Assembly (NCBI RefSeq): GCF_004341105.1
Contig: NZ_SLZK01000005.1
Coordinates: 248,001 to 312,000 of the forward strand
DNA length: 64,000 bases
Direction of reading: 5' to 3'
Source: Rhizobium sp. BK418
GTDB taxonomy: Bacteria; Pseudomonadota; Alphaproteobacteria; Rhizobiales; Rhizobiaceae
This document shows positions 1 through 9,115 of this stretch, piece after piece. The position numbers and the translations under genes were made by a program. How positions within the stretch are numbered: position 1 is the stretch's first letter; each line of letters opens with the position of its first letter. Below the pieces are notes generated by a model. The model saw only the letters and a program-made list of their open reading frames with translations. It was not told the origin of the DNA and ran no database searches.

Positions 1-226
1 CGCGCTTCGGCGCCGGAACGGCCCGCCATTCGAGGAAAGCTTTATGGGCCGCGTCGATCGCGGCCTTGGCATCCCCAACGGAATGCTCTTTCAGCTTGCC
101 GATTTCTTTGCCTGTGATCGGCGAGGTGACGGAAAGCGTACCGCCGGTATAGCTTTTGGCATCTACGCCGAGATCGGCGAGCAGTTTGGCGGTTTCGGTA
201 GCGAGATCGAGGACGGCGATGGTCAT
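1..226 (-). CDS. amaB: Aldehyde dehydrogenase, N-terminal fragment (probable AmaB, aminoadipate-semialdehyde/piperideine-6-carboxylate dehydrogenase)
   Basis: The gene starts with ATG at 226-224 and runs off the left edge, so only about 75 residues are visible. The visible part has the usual ALDH N-terminal look: a beta-strand rich stretch with TSPITGKEIG, then a helix with DAKAAIDAAHKAFLEWR. The catalytic Cys and Glu lie outside the window. It begins 26 bp after the stop of the FAD oxidase gene and shares its strand, so the two are probably cotranscribed. With an AmaA-like oxidase and HglS next to it, the best reading is the dehydrogenase that makes 2-aminoadipate from the product of pipecolate oxidation. 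The family call is fairly firm; the substrate is inferred from context. Confidence 0.72.
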   Translation of the reverse strand, partial: MTIAVLDLATETAKLLADLGVDAKSYTGGTLSVTSPITGKEIGKLKEHSVGDAKAAIDAAHKAFLEWRAVPAPKR

Positions 227-251
227 TGTCGTGGTTCCAGTCTTGTTGTTC

Positions 252-1535
252 TCAGAAACGGGCATCGGCAAAATGGGCCACCTGAGCGCCGGCTTCGTAC
301 CATAGTTCCTTGAGCGCGCGGAAGCTCGGCTCGCGAGGATCGGTCAGCGGCAGAGGCAGTTCTGCCTCAGTCATGCGGCCGAGGATGTGCTCCGCCAATG
401 TGCGGCCAAACACTGTACCGGGCGCAATTCCGCGGCCATTATAGCCGGAAAAGCCGATGACATTGGGAGCGAATTTGTGGAAGCGCGGCAGCGCATTATC
501 GGTCATGCCGATCTGGCCATACCACTCGCATTCGAATTCGACGTCACCGATCTCAGGGAAAAGCCGTTTCAGCGACCGTTTGGCCCACGCCTTGTGGACG
601 GAGAGGCCGGTATTGCGCAGTGCCCCGACGCTGCCGAAAACGAGGCGACCGGCCTGATCCATCCGGAAGGACGAAAGGATTTCCTTCGTATCCCAGACAC
701 CCTCGCGATTGGGCAGGATCGATTGGCGGAGATTATGGCCGAGCGGCACGGTGGCAAAATTGAAATAGGGCAGAAAAACCTGCTCGTTGCGCACCTGTTC
801 CCAGGGGCCGATACTGTAGGCGTCAGTTGCGACAATGATCCAGCTCGCGGTCACCTGCCCGCGCGCGGTTTTCACCACCCAGCGGCTACCCTGCCGTTCC
901 GTCGCGATAACCGGGCTCGCCGTGTAGAGCTCGACGCCCGCCTTCTGCGCGGCGTGAGCAAGCCCACGCGCATAGGCAAGCGGCTGCAGTGTGCCGGCGC
1001 GCATATCGAGCAGTGATCCGGCATAGGCATTCGTTCCGATGCGTTTCGCGGTCTCGTCTGCGTCAAGCAGCATGACGGGCGCCCCGCGCGCCGACCATTG
1101 CTTGTAGCGATCCTCGACTTCCTTCAAGCCATCGGCACCAACGGCACAATGCAGCGTACCCTGCTTTTCGAGTTCGCAGGCGATGCCGTGCTTCTCGATC
1201 AGCTCCATCACCAGTCGCGGCGCATTGCCCAGCAGATCGAGCAGCCGCTCGCCGTAGACAGGGCCGAGCACGCCAGGCAGGTCATCGGGCATGACCCACA
1301 TGCCGGCATTGATCAGCCCGACATTGCGGCCCGCCCCACCAAAGCCGATCTCCTTCGCTTCCAGCAGCACAACGCGCGATCCCGCCTCTGCCAGATGAAG
1401 GCTGGAGGAAAGGCCTGTATAGCCACCGCCAACGATGACCACATCGGCCTCTATAGCGCCGGCCAGCGCAGACGTGACGGGCGGCTGAGGAGCAGTCTTT
1501 TCCCATAAGCCGTGGGAGCGAGGATCATCGAGCAT
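252..1535 (-). CDS. amaA: FAD-dependent amino acid oxidase, probable L-pipecolate oxidase AmaA
   Basis: This 427-residue DAO-family flavoprotein carries the dinucleotide-binding motif VVIVGGGYTGLSSS near residue 35, followed by LLEAKEIGFGGAGRN, typical of glycine/sarcosine/pipecolate oxidases. A C-terminal GFSGYNGRGIAPGT motif closes the FAD site. It has no signal peptide. It lies 69 bp downstream of the HglS gene and 26 bp upstream of an aldehyde dehydrogenase gene. In Pseudomonas putida, AmaA (pipecolate oxidase), AmaB and HglS act in the D-lysine/pipecolate branch of lysine degradation, and this trio fits that route. Gamma-glutamylputrescine oxidase-like enzymes share the same fold, so the substrate is inferred from context. 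Confidence 0.72.
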   Translation of the reverse strand: MLDDPRSHGLWEKTAPQPPVTSALAGAIEADVVIVGGGYTGLSSSLHLAEAGSRVVLLEAKEIGFGGAGRNVGLINAGMWVMPDDLPGVLGPVYGERLLDLLGNAPRLVMELIEKHGIACELEKQGTLHCAVGADGLKEVEDRYKQWSARGAPVMLLDADETAKRIGTNAYAGSLLDMRAGTLQPLAYARGLAHAAQKAGVELYTASPVIATERQGSRWVVKTARGQVTASWIIVATDAYSIGPWEQVRNEQVFLPYFNFATVPLGHNLRQSILPNREGVWDTKEILSSFRMDQAGRLVFGSVGALRNTGLSVHKAWAKRSLKRLFPEIGDVEFECEWYGQIGMTDNALPRFHKFAPNVIGFSGYNGRGIAPGTVFGRTLAEHILGRMTEAELPLPLTDPREPSFRALKELWYEAGAQVAHFADARF

Positions 1536-1604
1536 CGGATAGTCCAGTCAGGATCGAAATCGGTACTCTAGCGCCGCCTCCGCGCTCGCGGAAGCGGTCA
1601 AATA

Positions 1605-3029
1605 TCAGGCGACCGTCTTCAACTTGAGGCCGGAGAGGCCGAGTTCTTCCATAGCCATGTCGAGTGAGGCAGCCTGCCGATCGGCATAAAGCACGAGTTC
1701 GTCCTGCACATCAGCGCCGAGCGCTTTCTCGAATGCCGCTCGGTTCGAGCGCGTCGCATAATTCTGCTGCTGGTCCGTGCCGAGGTTCGACTGGAAGATA
1801 CCTGCCGCGCTCACGGGGAGGAAATCCTCATAGATGACAGGATCAAAGCGAAGATAGCCCTTGGCGATCAGAGCGTCCGGATCGGAAGGAAGCTGCCCTC
1901 TTGCTGCGATGCCGGCAGGAGTCGCCGAATAGTGGAAGAAAGCGAGTCCGTCGCGCCGCATCTCGTCCCAGCTGTCCGGAAGCGCCCTGAAGCGCTCGGC
2001 GAGTTCGGCATCGTAATCGCCGGCCTTGGCGCCGGATGCTCCGACCTGCACTTCACCGCGCACCGACGCAAGCAGCTGATCATAGAGCGCCCGGCCCTTT
2101 GCCGTCAGCGCGACACCACGCTGCTCGATCTCGCCGAATCGGGCTGTATGTGTGCCTGACGTGATCCCGGCAACATCAGCAAAGGCAATGGGTTCTTCAA
2201 GGGCCTTGAAACTCGTCTGTCTCAGCAGGATATCGCAATTGCGCCGTGGCGGGCCTTCGATGACGGCCTTGGGCGTGATGCCGCGTTCCGGCATGCGGCG
2301 CTGCACTTCATCGATATCAAGCGTGCGCGGCGTCAGATGGTTGATATGCGGCCCCTTGAAACTGACGACATCGGCAATGAGCCGATGGGCATCATGCAGG
2401 CGCTTGTAGGTCTCGGCACTGACGGTCGCCTCGCCATGCCAGCGGAAGGTTTCCAACGCCTCGGCGACGAATTCCGCCGCTTCCGCTTCCGTCAGTCCAC
2501 CCGCCTTCTCATGCTGCTCGATAAGTTCGATGGCGTGCGGCGAGTAGATCTGCCGCTTGGCAAGGATATCAGCGGCTTCGGCGCGCAACCCCTCGTCCTC
2601 GATCAATTCGAGCCGCAGGAGCGAGGTGAAGACGCGGAACGGATTGACGTTCAACGCCGCTTCATCCACCGGCCGAAAGCAGGTGGAGTGCACGGGAACG
2701 CCGGCGACGGAGAGATCATAGTAACCGACGGGCTGCATGCCCATGACGGCAAAGAGCCGGCGGATCGTGAAGAGTTCCTCGGTCGTTCCGAGACGGATCG
2801 CACCGTGGCGCTCGACATCAATGCGTTCAAGTTCGCCTGCACGCCGAAGCCGCTCGCTGAGTTCCTGGTCTCTTGCGAGCACTTCGGCGTTGACCTCACC
2901 CACAAGCTCGATCAGCGTGCCGTATTGCGGCACCTCCGTCCGGTACATTTGCGACATGGCTTCGGTGAAAAGCGAACGGATACGGTCCGTGGAGACGAAA
3001 GCGCCGGGCATGAAGAACTCCGCGTTCAT
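1605..3029 (-). CDS. hglS: 2-oxoadipate dioxygenase/decarboxylase (HglS, DUF1338/YdcJ family)
   Basis: The 474-residue protein belongs to the DUF1338/YdcJ family, non-haem iron enzymes that turn 2-oxoadipate plus O2 into D-2-hydroxyglutarate and CO2 in bacterial lysine catabolism. The family-specific block GPHINHLTPRTLDID, with metal-ligand-type histidines, is present around residues 220-240, and the N-terminal half has the expected RHGAIR segment near residue 78. The length matches the family. The ATG at 3029 is preceded by AGGA about 15 nt upstream. It is the first gene of a minus-strand run hglS-amaA-amaB and is divergent from a LysR regulator 84 bp away, which probably controls the cluster. 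Confidence 0.82.
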   Translation of the reverse strand: MNAEFFMPGAFVSTDRIRSLFTEAMSQMYRTEVPQYGTLIELVGEVNAEVLARDQELSERLRRAGELERIDVERHGAIRLGTTEELFTIRRLFAVMGMQPVGYYDLSVAGVPVHSTCFRPVDEAALNVNPFRVFTSLLRLELIEDEGLRAEAADILAKRQIYSPHAIELIEQHEKAGGLTEAEAAEFVAEALETFRWHGEATVSAETYKRLHDAHRLIADVVSFKGPHINHLTPRTLDIDEVQRRMPERGITPKAVIEGPPRRNCDILLRQTSFKALEEPIAFADVAGITSGTHTARFGEIEQRGVALTAKGRALYDQLLASVRGEVQVGASGAKAGDYDAELAERFRALPDSWDEMRRDGLAFFHYSATPAGIAARGQLPSDPDALIAKGYLRFDPVIYEDFLPVSAAGIFQSNLGTDQQQNYATRSNRAAFEKALGADVQDELVLYADRQAASLDMAMEELGLSGLKLKTVA

Positions 3030-3113
3030 TCCGATTTTGCAGGATGAACTTCTTTACAAGGGCCTTCAAGCGATGAATATCGACGTTTCGGAAACAGCTC
3101 ATTCTGAAATGGA

Positions 3114-4022
3114 ATGATTATGCTTGCACCAAGGCGCTTTCTGCCCTCGACTGCTCACCTGGCCGCCTTCGAGGCAGTCGCTCGCACAGGCAGCGTAACC
3201 TCCGCCGCCCGCGAACTTGACCTCACGCAAAGCGCCGTGAGCCGCCAGATCAAGGCGCTTGAGGAACAGCTCGGCGTCGAGCTCTTCCGTCGCGAACGCC
3301 AGACTGTACGTCTTACCCTCGCCGGCGACGCCTACGCCCGCGAAATCCGCGAGGCGCTGCGGCGCATATCCAGCGCCTCCCTGAACCTGCGTGCCAATCC
3401 GCACGGAGGTACGTTGAACCTCGCGATCCTGCCGACTTTCGGCACACGCTGGCTGGCGCCGCGGCTTGGCCGTTTCCTCTCAAACAACCCGGGTGTCACG
3501 ATCAATCTCGTCACCCGACTATCCTCCTTCGATTTCCGCCTCGATTCGATTGATGCCGCCATCCATTTCGGCCATCCGCACTGGCCGGGCGCCGAACTCG
3601 CCTTCCTGATGTCGGAGCGCACTCTGCCTGCCTGCAGTCCGGATTTCTTCAAGCGCAATGAGATCACCCGGCCGGAAGATCTGCTGACGGTGCCGCTCCT
3701 GCATCTGACAACCCGCCCAGACGCGTGGGAGCGCTGGTTTTCCGATAACGGTGTCGTCTTCGAAAGCGTGCATGGCATGCTGTTCGACCAGTTTGCCACC
3801 GCGGCGCAGGCGGCAATCGCAGGCCTCGGCGTCGCCCTGCTTCCGACCTTCCTGATGCAGGAGGAGTTGAAGCGTGGTGATCTTGTCGCGGCCGTCGATC
3901 GCGAGATGGAGAGCCGCGAGCGCTATTATCTCGCCTTTCCGCCGGAACGTGCCGACTATGCCCCGCTTGCCGCCTTCCGCGACTGGATCATCTCCGAAGC
4001 GGGGTCGGCTTCTGAAACATAA
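3114..4022 (+). CDS. LysR-family transcriptional regulator of the lysine/pipecolate cluster (GcvA-like)
   Basis: This is a 302-residue LysR protein. The N-terminal winged helix-turn-helix (residues about 12-70) contains FEAVARTGSVTSAARELDLTQSAVSRQI, and a periplasmic-binding-like effector domain occupies residues about 95-295. It is transcribed away from hglS across an 84-bp gap that contains TTTCGGAAA and TTCTGAAA, which could form LysR-type half sites. Divergent placement is typical for a LysR activator of the adjacent catabolic genes, but the effector is unknown. Two in-frame ATGs (3114 and 3120) are possible starts. Confidence 0.82.
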   Translation: MIMLAPRRFLPSTAHLAAFEAVARTGSVTSAARELDLTQSAVSRQIKALEEQLGVELFRRERQTVRLTLAGDAYAREIREALRRISSASLNLRANPHGGTLNLAILPTFGTRWLAPRLGRFLSNNPGVTINLVTRLSSFDFRLDSIDAAIHFGHPHWPGAELAFLMSERTLPACSPDFFKRNEITRPEDLLTVPLLHLTTRPDAWERWFSDNGVVFESVHGMLFDQFATAAQAAIAGLGVALLPTFLMQEELKRGDLVAAVDREMESRERYYLAFPPERADYAPLAAFRDWIISEAGSASET

Positions 4023-4092
4023 GGAAGGCTTGCATCGCAGCAGCGGTTTCGAGCATTATGCGCGCCATCAGAATTCGATGCAGGAAATTCCC

Positions 4093-4329
4093 ATGAAGCC
4101 GATCTTCGTCCAGCTCCAATGCGCCCCCGGCAAAACCTATGAAGTCGCCGACGCCATCTACAAGACCGAACTGGTCTCGGAGCTCTACTCGACGTCAGGC
4201 AATTACGATCTGCTGCTCAAGGTCTATATCGAGGAAGGCCAGGATATCGGCAAATTCATCAACGACAACATCGCCAATATCCCCGGCATCGTCCGTTCGC
4301 TGACGACCTTGACCTTCAAGGCGTTCTGA
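4093..4329 (+). CDS. Stand-alone Lrp/AsnC effector-binding domain protein
   Basis: The 78-residue protein consists only of the ligand-binding (RAM/ACT-like) half of Lrp/AsnC regulators and has no helix-turn-helix. It shows the typical beta-alpha-beta pattern: VQLQCAPGKTYEVADAIY, then YSTSGNYDLLLKVY, then a helix ending in IPGIVRSLTTLTFKAF. The ATG at 4093 was chosen because an AGGA sits 7 nt upstream; an in-frame ATG at 4078 lacks that spacing. It follows the LysR gene by 70 bp on the same strand. Such short proteins form rings and bind amino acids, so a role in sensing the amino acid degraded by the neighbouring genes is possible but unproven. Confidence 0.8.
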   Translation: MKPIFVQLQCAPGKTYEVADAIYKTELVSELYSTSGNYDLLLKVYIEEGQDIGKFINDNIANIPGIVRSLTTLTFKAF

Positions 4330-4432
4330 AGCGATTAACCCTCTTGCTAATAAAGGCTGCAGCGGCGCGCCTTCATAAACCACCCCTTAAGTACGGACAT
4401 GGCTGATAATACCCACAAAAAACAGGTGGGAA

Positions 4433-5599
4433 ATGTCCGTCTCCACAATAGAGACCTTTGAGAACAAGGCGCAACCGCAAGCCGCACCCATTATCGTGCA
4501 CGTCGTCCGGCAGTTCCTGCCGAACCGCGGCGGGCTGGAGGATGTGGTCGCCAATCTGGCTCGCCAGACGTTGAAACGAGGATATCGGGTTCGCGTTGTC
4601 ACGCTCGATTCGCTCTTCACAGCTCCACAAAACAAGCTTCCAGCACACGAAACCATCGACAGTATCGAGGTCGTCCGGATCCCCTGGTCCGGCACCAGCC
4701 GCTATCCGGTCGCGCCACAGGTCTTTCGCCATATCGGCGATGCCGACCTCATCCACGTCCATGCCATCGACTTTTTCTACGATGCGCTCGCCTGGGGCAG
4801 CTTCCTGCACCGCAAGCCCATGGTGGTCACGACGCATGGCGGCTTCTTCCACACCAAGAAATTCCTGATCATCAAGAAGATCTGGTTCAGTACGCTGACA
4901 CGGCTGTCGGCAATGGCTTATCGACAGGTCGTATGCTGCAGCGCTTCCGATCTCAGCCAGTTTATACGGATCGCTCCGGACGGCATCACCATCGAAAACG
5001 GCGCCGATATCGGCAAATTTGCCGATATCGCTTCGCGCACGCCTAAGCGGCGTATCGTCACGATCGGCCGTTTTTCGGTAAACAAGCGGCTCGATCACCT
5101 GCTGGATGCCGGGGTCGCACTAAACAGACGCAATCCGGAATGGCACCTCGACATTATCGGTGCCGAGTCTGATCTCAATGGAGCCGATCTCCGGCGGGAG
5201 ATCGCTGCAAGAGCGCTGGAGAAATCAGTCACACTCACGATCTCGCCGGATAACCAGACGATCCGCGATATCATCGCCAAGGCATCTCTCTTCGCTTCCG
5301 CTTCGGAATATGAGGGCTTCGGCCTCGTCGCGCTGGAAGCAATGAGTGCCGGCCTGCAGCCGGTCCTGAATTCCAACGAAGCCTATCGTTCGCTGGCTGC
5401 ACGGCATAAGGCGATCATCCTCACCGACTTCACAAAGCCGGAAGCCGCCGCGGATGCGATCGAAGAAGCCTTCCGAAAAACCGCCACTGAGGGAGCCGCG
5501 CTGCGCAAGAACCTCATGGAGGCCGCCGACGCCTATTCCTGGGATACCGTCGCAGAGCGCTATATCGACCTCTACCGGTCCATCGGCATCAGCGCTTAA
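4433..5599 (+). CDS. Glycosyltransferase family 4
   Basis: This 388-residue GT-B enzyme has an N-terminal acceptor domain with VRQFLPNRGGLEDVV near residue 25 and a C-terminal nucleotide-sugar domain. The retaining GT4 signature E-x7-E appears as EYEGFGLVALE, with Glu292 as the first residue. TIGRFSVNKRLDHLL marks the start of the donor domain. The ATG at 4433 has an excellent ribosome site, AGGTGGG, close upstream. It stands alone on the plus strand and converges with the flippase-hydrolase gene of the aminoacyl-carrier operon, so it may add a sugar to the same glycan. Donor and acceptor cannot be read from sequence. Confidence 0.85.
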   Translation: MSVSTIETFENKAQPQAAPIIVHVVRQFLPNRGGLEDVVANLARQTLKRGYRVRVVTLDSLFTAPQNKLPAHETIDSIEVVRIPWSGTSRYPVAPQVFRHIGDADLIHVHAIDFFYDALAWGSFLHRKPMVVTTHGGFFHTKKFLIIKKIWFSTLTRLSAMAYRQVVCCSASDLSQFIRIAPDGITIENGADIGKFADIASRTPKRRIVTIGRFSVNKRLDHLLDAGVALNRRNPEWHLDIIGAESDLNGADLRREIAARALEKSVTLTISPDNQTIRDIIAKASLFASASEYEGFGLVALEAMSAGLQPVLNSNEAYRSLAARHKAIILTDFTKPEAAADAIEEAFRKTATEGAALRKNLMEAADAYSWDTVAERYIDLYRSIGISA

Positions 5600-5650
5600 A
5601 GCATTTCCGTTCTTCCTCGAACAACGGAAATGCTCCATCCATTTGTTTTT
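5600..5650 (+). terminator. Hairpin terminator after the GT4 gene
   Basis: A perfect 12-bp inverted repeat (AGCATTTCCGTT at 5600-5611 and its complement at 5623-5634, 11-nt loop) begins immediately after the GT4 stop codon. A T-rich stretch (TTTGTTTTT) follows 8 nt later. Confidence 0.6.
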
Positions 5651-5655
5651 ACACC

Positions 5656-5693
5656 ACTCCAGCCGTAGAGACACTATACGCTTTGGCTGGAGT
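5656..5693. repeat. Second inverted repeat between convergent genes
   Basis: ACTCCAGCC at 5656-5664 pairs perfectly with GGCTGGAGT at 5685-5693 across a 20-nt loop. It lies 23 bp beyond the stop of the minus-strand flippase-hydrolase gene and may end its transcript, although no clear T-run follows on that strand. Confidence 0.5.
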
Positions 5694-5716
5694 TGCTCTG
5701 GAAGATCAGGAAGTTC

Positions 5717-8700
5717 TCAAGCCTTCGCCAGCCGGACGATTTCGTCCAGCACCAGCTTGCGCGATTCCGGCGGTGTCAGATTGTGATCGGCATCCTGCAG
5801 CATCACCAACCGCACGTTCGGGTGCCGTGCAAACTTGTGCCCGCGCGGACCAAAGTGGAAATACATGTGGTCGAGACCGACATCGCCTTCGCTATAGATC
5901 AGCGTCAGCGGCACTTTCCGCTTGCCGAGCGCGGCGAAAGAGCGGCGCACCTGCCGCGCAATATGGCGGCGACCTGGGAGGAGTTCGACGAGCGGCGCGA
6001 TGCGCGGCGAAAGCCGGCGGCCGACCGCGATGAAGATGTTCTGCAGCGCCGCGAAGACGTCGACCTCGCCGCGGAACAGCCGCTTGACCGTGTCGAGCCG
6101 CATCATCCGCTGACCATAATCATCGACGCTGCGCGGAACGGAGACGACATGCTCGCGCCGCACCGGCTTCTCCGGATCCCAGTAGTAGACGAAAGGATTG
6201 ATGGAAACGATCGCCTTTAGCCGCTCATCCTCGATACCTGCGCGCAGCGCCACATAACCGCCGCTGCAGCGCCCCGCGACCATGATCGGACCGGCGGCGA
6301 ATTCTTCCAGGAGATCGAGCGAGGCAAGCGCATCTTCGGTCTGCGTCGCGGAATAGAGAACCTGCTCCGGTGCATCCGGCCGCGGAACGCTGTCACCGAC
6401 ATTGGCGGAATCGAAACGCAGCGAAACAACGCCCTGACGCGCCAACTCGCGCGCCATGTCAACAGTCGTACGACCCCAACCGGCATGCCGATCATAGGCG
6501 GTCGACATGAAGAGAACGGCATTCCCCTTGATCTCACCCTGCGGCCGGCTAATGACGCCGATGAGATGCTGGAAGGCGCCGAAGCGAACCGGGATTTCCT
6601 CGAATCCGTCACCCACGAGCAGCTGATTTTCGATCGATTGCGGTGAGTGATCGGCAGATGCTGCAAGTGTCGTCGTTTCGACGAGCCATTCGGTCAGTAG
6701 CTTCACGACCGCCATCGGCGTCCTGGCGAAAAGCGGATTGGTGACCAGCTCGTCATAACCTTCGAAAACACGCTGCTCGACATTGCCGCCGAGTGCCTTC
6801 AATTCGTCAGCAAAGGCCGTATCGTCGACGCGAACCGGCCGTTCGAGAATGAGGTAGTTTGGCGCCGCCAGGTCCTGTGGCGAACTGATCTTGAGTTTGC
6901 CGATCTCTGCAGCGATCTCATCCGGCAGGGTCAGGCCGGCAATCTGCACCTGCGCATTTGGCACATGCTCCTCGCCGAGGCCCAAATCGGCATGGATGAT
7001 CCGCGACCACATATTGATCTCGCGAAGATGCGCCCTGCCACTCAAGACCGGTGCGAGCAAGACGACACTGTCGACGCCCTCGATCGTGTGGCCGGTCAGA
7101 TGAGCAAGCGTGCCGCCGAGACCCTGGCCGATGAGGATGATTTGCGAGCAACCGCTGAGAGCCTTCAGCTTTGCAGCTGCCGCGCGAATGGAGTTCTTCC
7201 AGATTTCCAGGCTCGGTGCCCGGTCTCCGAAATCCAGGGCGTCGCCCGTGCCGGTATAGTCAAAACGCAGGCTCGGGACGCCAATGTCGGAAAAATGCTC
7301 CGCCGCGACACGATAGAATTTTCGCGTGCACATTTCCTCAAAGCCCCAGGGGCTGACGAAGAGAACTGCAGCCGAGCGTTTCGCGACATCAGGCTTTTCC
7401 GGCATGAAGAGGCCGATCGCATCGTCGAAGGCGAGAGGAAGAGCAGCAGCACGGCCGGCGCCTTCTGCCGGCTCACGCGAGAATTCCTCGTTCTCAAGCT
7501 TTTTCACGTCTCCTTCGGGCGCAGGCGCGGCGATGAAATTGACCGCGCGTCTTGCGGAACCCTGCAGCAGGGAAGGCATCTTATCAAGGATCGAACGCAG
7601 CACCTGAATATCCTCCGCCGGAACGGCTCGAAAGACCTTCAGCGCTGCAAAATAGGTGAATGTGCCTGCGATAATTGCGAGGACAAGGCCAATCGGCCCG
7701 TGAATAAGGTCGAGCACGACAATCGCGCCGCAAGCGCAGAACACTGCGGCAACAGTAATCTTTGTAAGGCTGAGATAAAGGCCCGAAAGTTGAGCTCCGA
7801 ATCCGGTTTGTCTGACCATCATTACCGACATCGCAACAAATACGGCTATGCGCACAAGCGCGGCACCTTCGGCGGCCAGACTAGGTACGATGAGTAAACA
7901 ACCCACTACCATGAGGAGGCCACCTATCACACTGATTTTCAACCTTACATTGGCTTTCTCGATGGAAAGCAGGTATAGGCTGAGAACCTGCATGAAGGTG
8001 TAGGCCGGGGCGACGAGTGCAAGCAGGGCAACGACCCCGCCGCTTCGGTCGAAGGCCTCGCCAAAGACCACATGCACCAATTCGCTGGAGATCGCAGCCA
8101 GCCCGAGGCTCATGGGCAACACGATATAGGCCATGCTGCGGATAACAGCGGTGAAGGCTTCAACCGGAAATTTCGAGTCGGCGCTGGTATGCCGCCGCTC
8201 CGAATAATAGGGCAGCAGGCTGCCGCTCATCTGGATCGGGAGCTGCAGCGCGATATTGGCGATCGACAGGCCCGCCGCATAAAAGCCGACCATTTCCACC
8301 GACCAGAACTGCTGCAGGAACAACAGTTCGATACGGTTGAGAAAGATCGAATCGATGATGAACTGCATCGACAGGATCACGGAAGAAGAGGCCAGGTATT
8401 TGAGCGAGACGCCGCAGCGATCACGCCGAGCAAAAAGAATTGGCAAGGTTGCAACGAAAAGTACGAGCTGTCCGAGCGCATAGCCGACAAGCACACCTTC
8501 CACCCCGTAGAAGACGGCGCCGATCGCCACGCCCGCAAGCTGGAAGATCGACACAATCAACGTCAACCGAAAGAATGTGTCGAGCCGCTTTTCGCCGATG
8601 AGGTAGAATTTGACGAAGGAGCCGATCGCCTGAATGAAAAAGAGAATGCCAGTCACGAGCGCCACCGATGGCGCGGTGTCCGCCCAGTGCATCTCCTCCG

Positions 8701-9028
8701 AAGTCAGGAAGAACATTGCGTAGAGCCCGAGCAGCACCAGCGTGGAACAGACCATGAAGGTGACAAGGATCGAGGCAAATCCCCTGCGCCGTTCGAGGTT
8801 GTAGCCCTGTGCCGAAAGCTGCGGGAGCGTCTTCAAAAGGGTGATACTGGAGCCAAGTTCGGCAATCGAGGCGCCGGTGACGACGAGCCATAACGAGAAG
8901 GCAACGATACCGTTGGCCTCTGGCCCGAGCAGGCGTGCGGTTATGATCGAGGACACGAACCCCGTCACCAGAAGCAGCATGCCCGCCGCTGCATTCATCA
9001 CTGAATTTGCAATTATGCCCTTCGACAT
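5717..9028 (-). CDS. Polysaccharide flippase (MOP/Wzx type) fused to two alpha/beta-hydrolase domains
   Basis: At 1103 residues this is about twice the size of a normal flippase. Residues about 1-470 form a multi-helix MOP/MATE-type oligosaccharide flippase (ARLLGPEANGIVAFSLWL near the N-terminus). Two alpha/beta-hydrolase domains follow a linker. In the first (about 530-790) the nucleophile elbow reads GQGLGG, with Gly where Ser is expected. In the second (about 805-1100) it reads GRCSGG, placing a Cys (about 921) at the nucleophile position, with SEGD and DADHN supplying plausible Asp and His. The ATG at 9028 is preferred over an upstream TTG at 9067 because GGATGG lies just before it. It is the last gene of the seven-gene operon. 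Membrane export plus ester or thioester chemistry is inferred. Confidence 0.82.
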   Translation of the reverse strand: MSKGIIANSVMNAAAGMLLLVTGFVSSIITARLLGPEANGIVAFSLWLVVTGASIAELGSSITLLKTLPQLSAQGYNLERRRGFASILVTFMVCSTLVLLGLYAMFFLTSEEMHWADTAPSVALVTGILFFIQAIGSFVKFYLIGEKRLDTFFRLTLIVSIFQLAGVAIGAVFYGVEGVLVGYALGQLVLFVATLPILFARRDRCGVSLKYLASSSVILSMQFIIDSIFLNRIELLFLQQFWSVEMVGFYAAGLSIANIALQLPIQMSGSLLPYYSERRHTSADSKFPVEAFTAVIRSMAYIVLPMSLGLAAISSELVHVVFGEAFDRSGGVVALLALVAPAYTFMQVLSLYLLSIEKANVRLKISVIGGLLMVVGCLLIVPSLAAEGAALVRIAVFVAMSVMMVRQTGFGAQLSGLYLSLTKITVAAVFCACGAIVVLDLIHGPIGLVLAIIAGTFTYFAALKVFRAVPAEDIQVLRSILDKMPSLLQGSARRAVNFIAAPAPEGDVKKLENEEFSREPAEGAGRAAALPLAFDDAIGLFMPEKPDVAKRSAAVLFVSPWGFEEMCTRKFYRVAAEHFSDIGVPSLRFDYTGTGDALDFGDRAPSLEIWKNSIRAAAAKLKALSGCSQIILIGQGLGGTLAHLTGHTIEGVDSVVLLAPVLSGRAHLREINMWSRIIHADLGLGEEHVPNAQVQIAGLTLPDEIAAEIGKLKISSPQDLAAPNYLILERPVRVDDTAFADELKALGGNVEQRVFEGYDELVTNPLFARTPMAVVKLLTEWLVETTTLAASADHSPQSIENQLLVGDGFEEIPVRFGAFQHLIGVISRPQGEIKGNAVLFMSTAYDRHAGWGRTTVDMARELARQGVVSLRFDSANVGDSVPRPDAPEQVLYSATQTEDALASLDLLEEFAAGPIMVAGRCSGGYVALRAGIEDERLKAIVSINPFVYYWDPEKPVRREHVVSVPRSVDDYGQRMMRLDTVKRLFRGEVDVFAALQNIFIAVGRRLSPRIAPLVELLPGRRHIARQVRRSFAALGKRKVPLTLIYSEGDVGLDHMYFHFGPRGHKFARHPNVRLVMLQDADHNLTPPESRKLVLDEIVRLAKA

Positions 9029-9115
9029 CCGTCCATCCGCCAGAAGCCGCGCCGCGGCCGAGAACAAGCCATCTCTAAAGTGAAACCGTTAAAATAAGGG
9101 GCTGGCACTCTCGGC

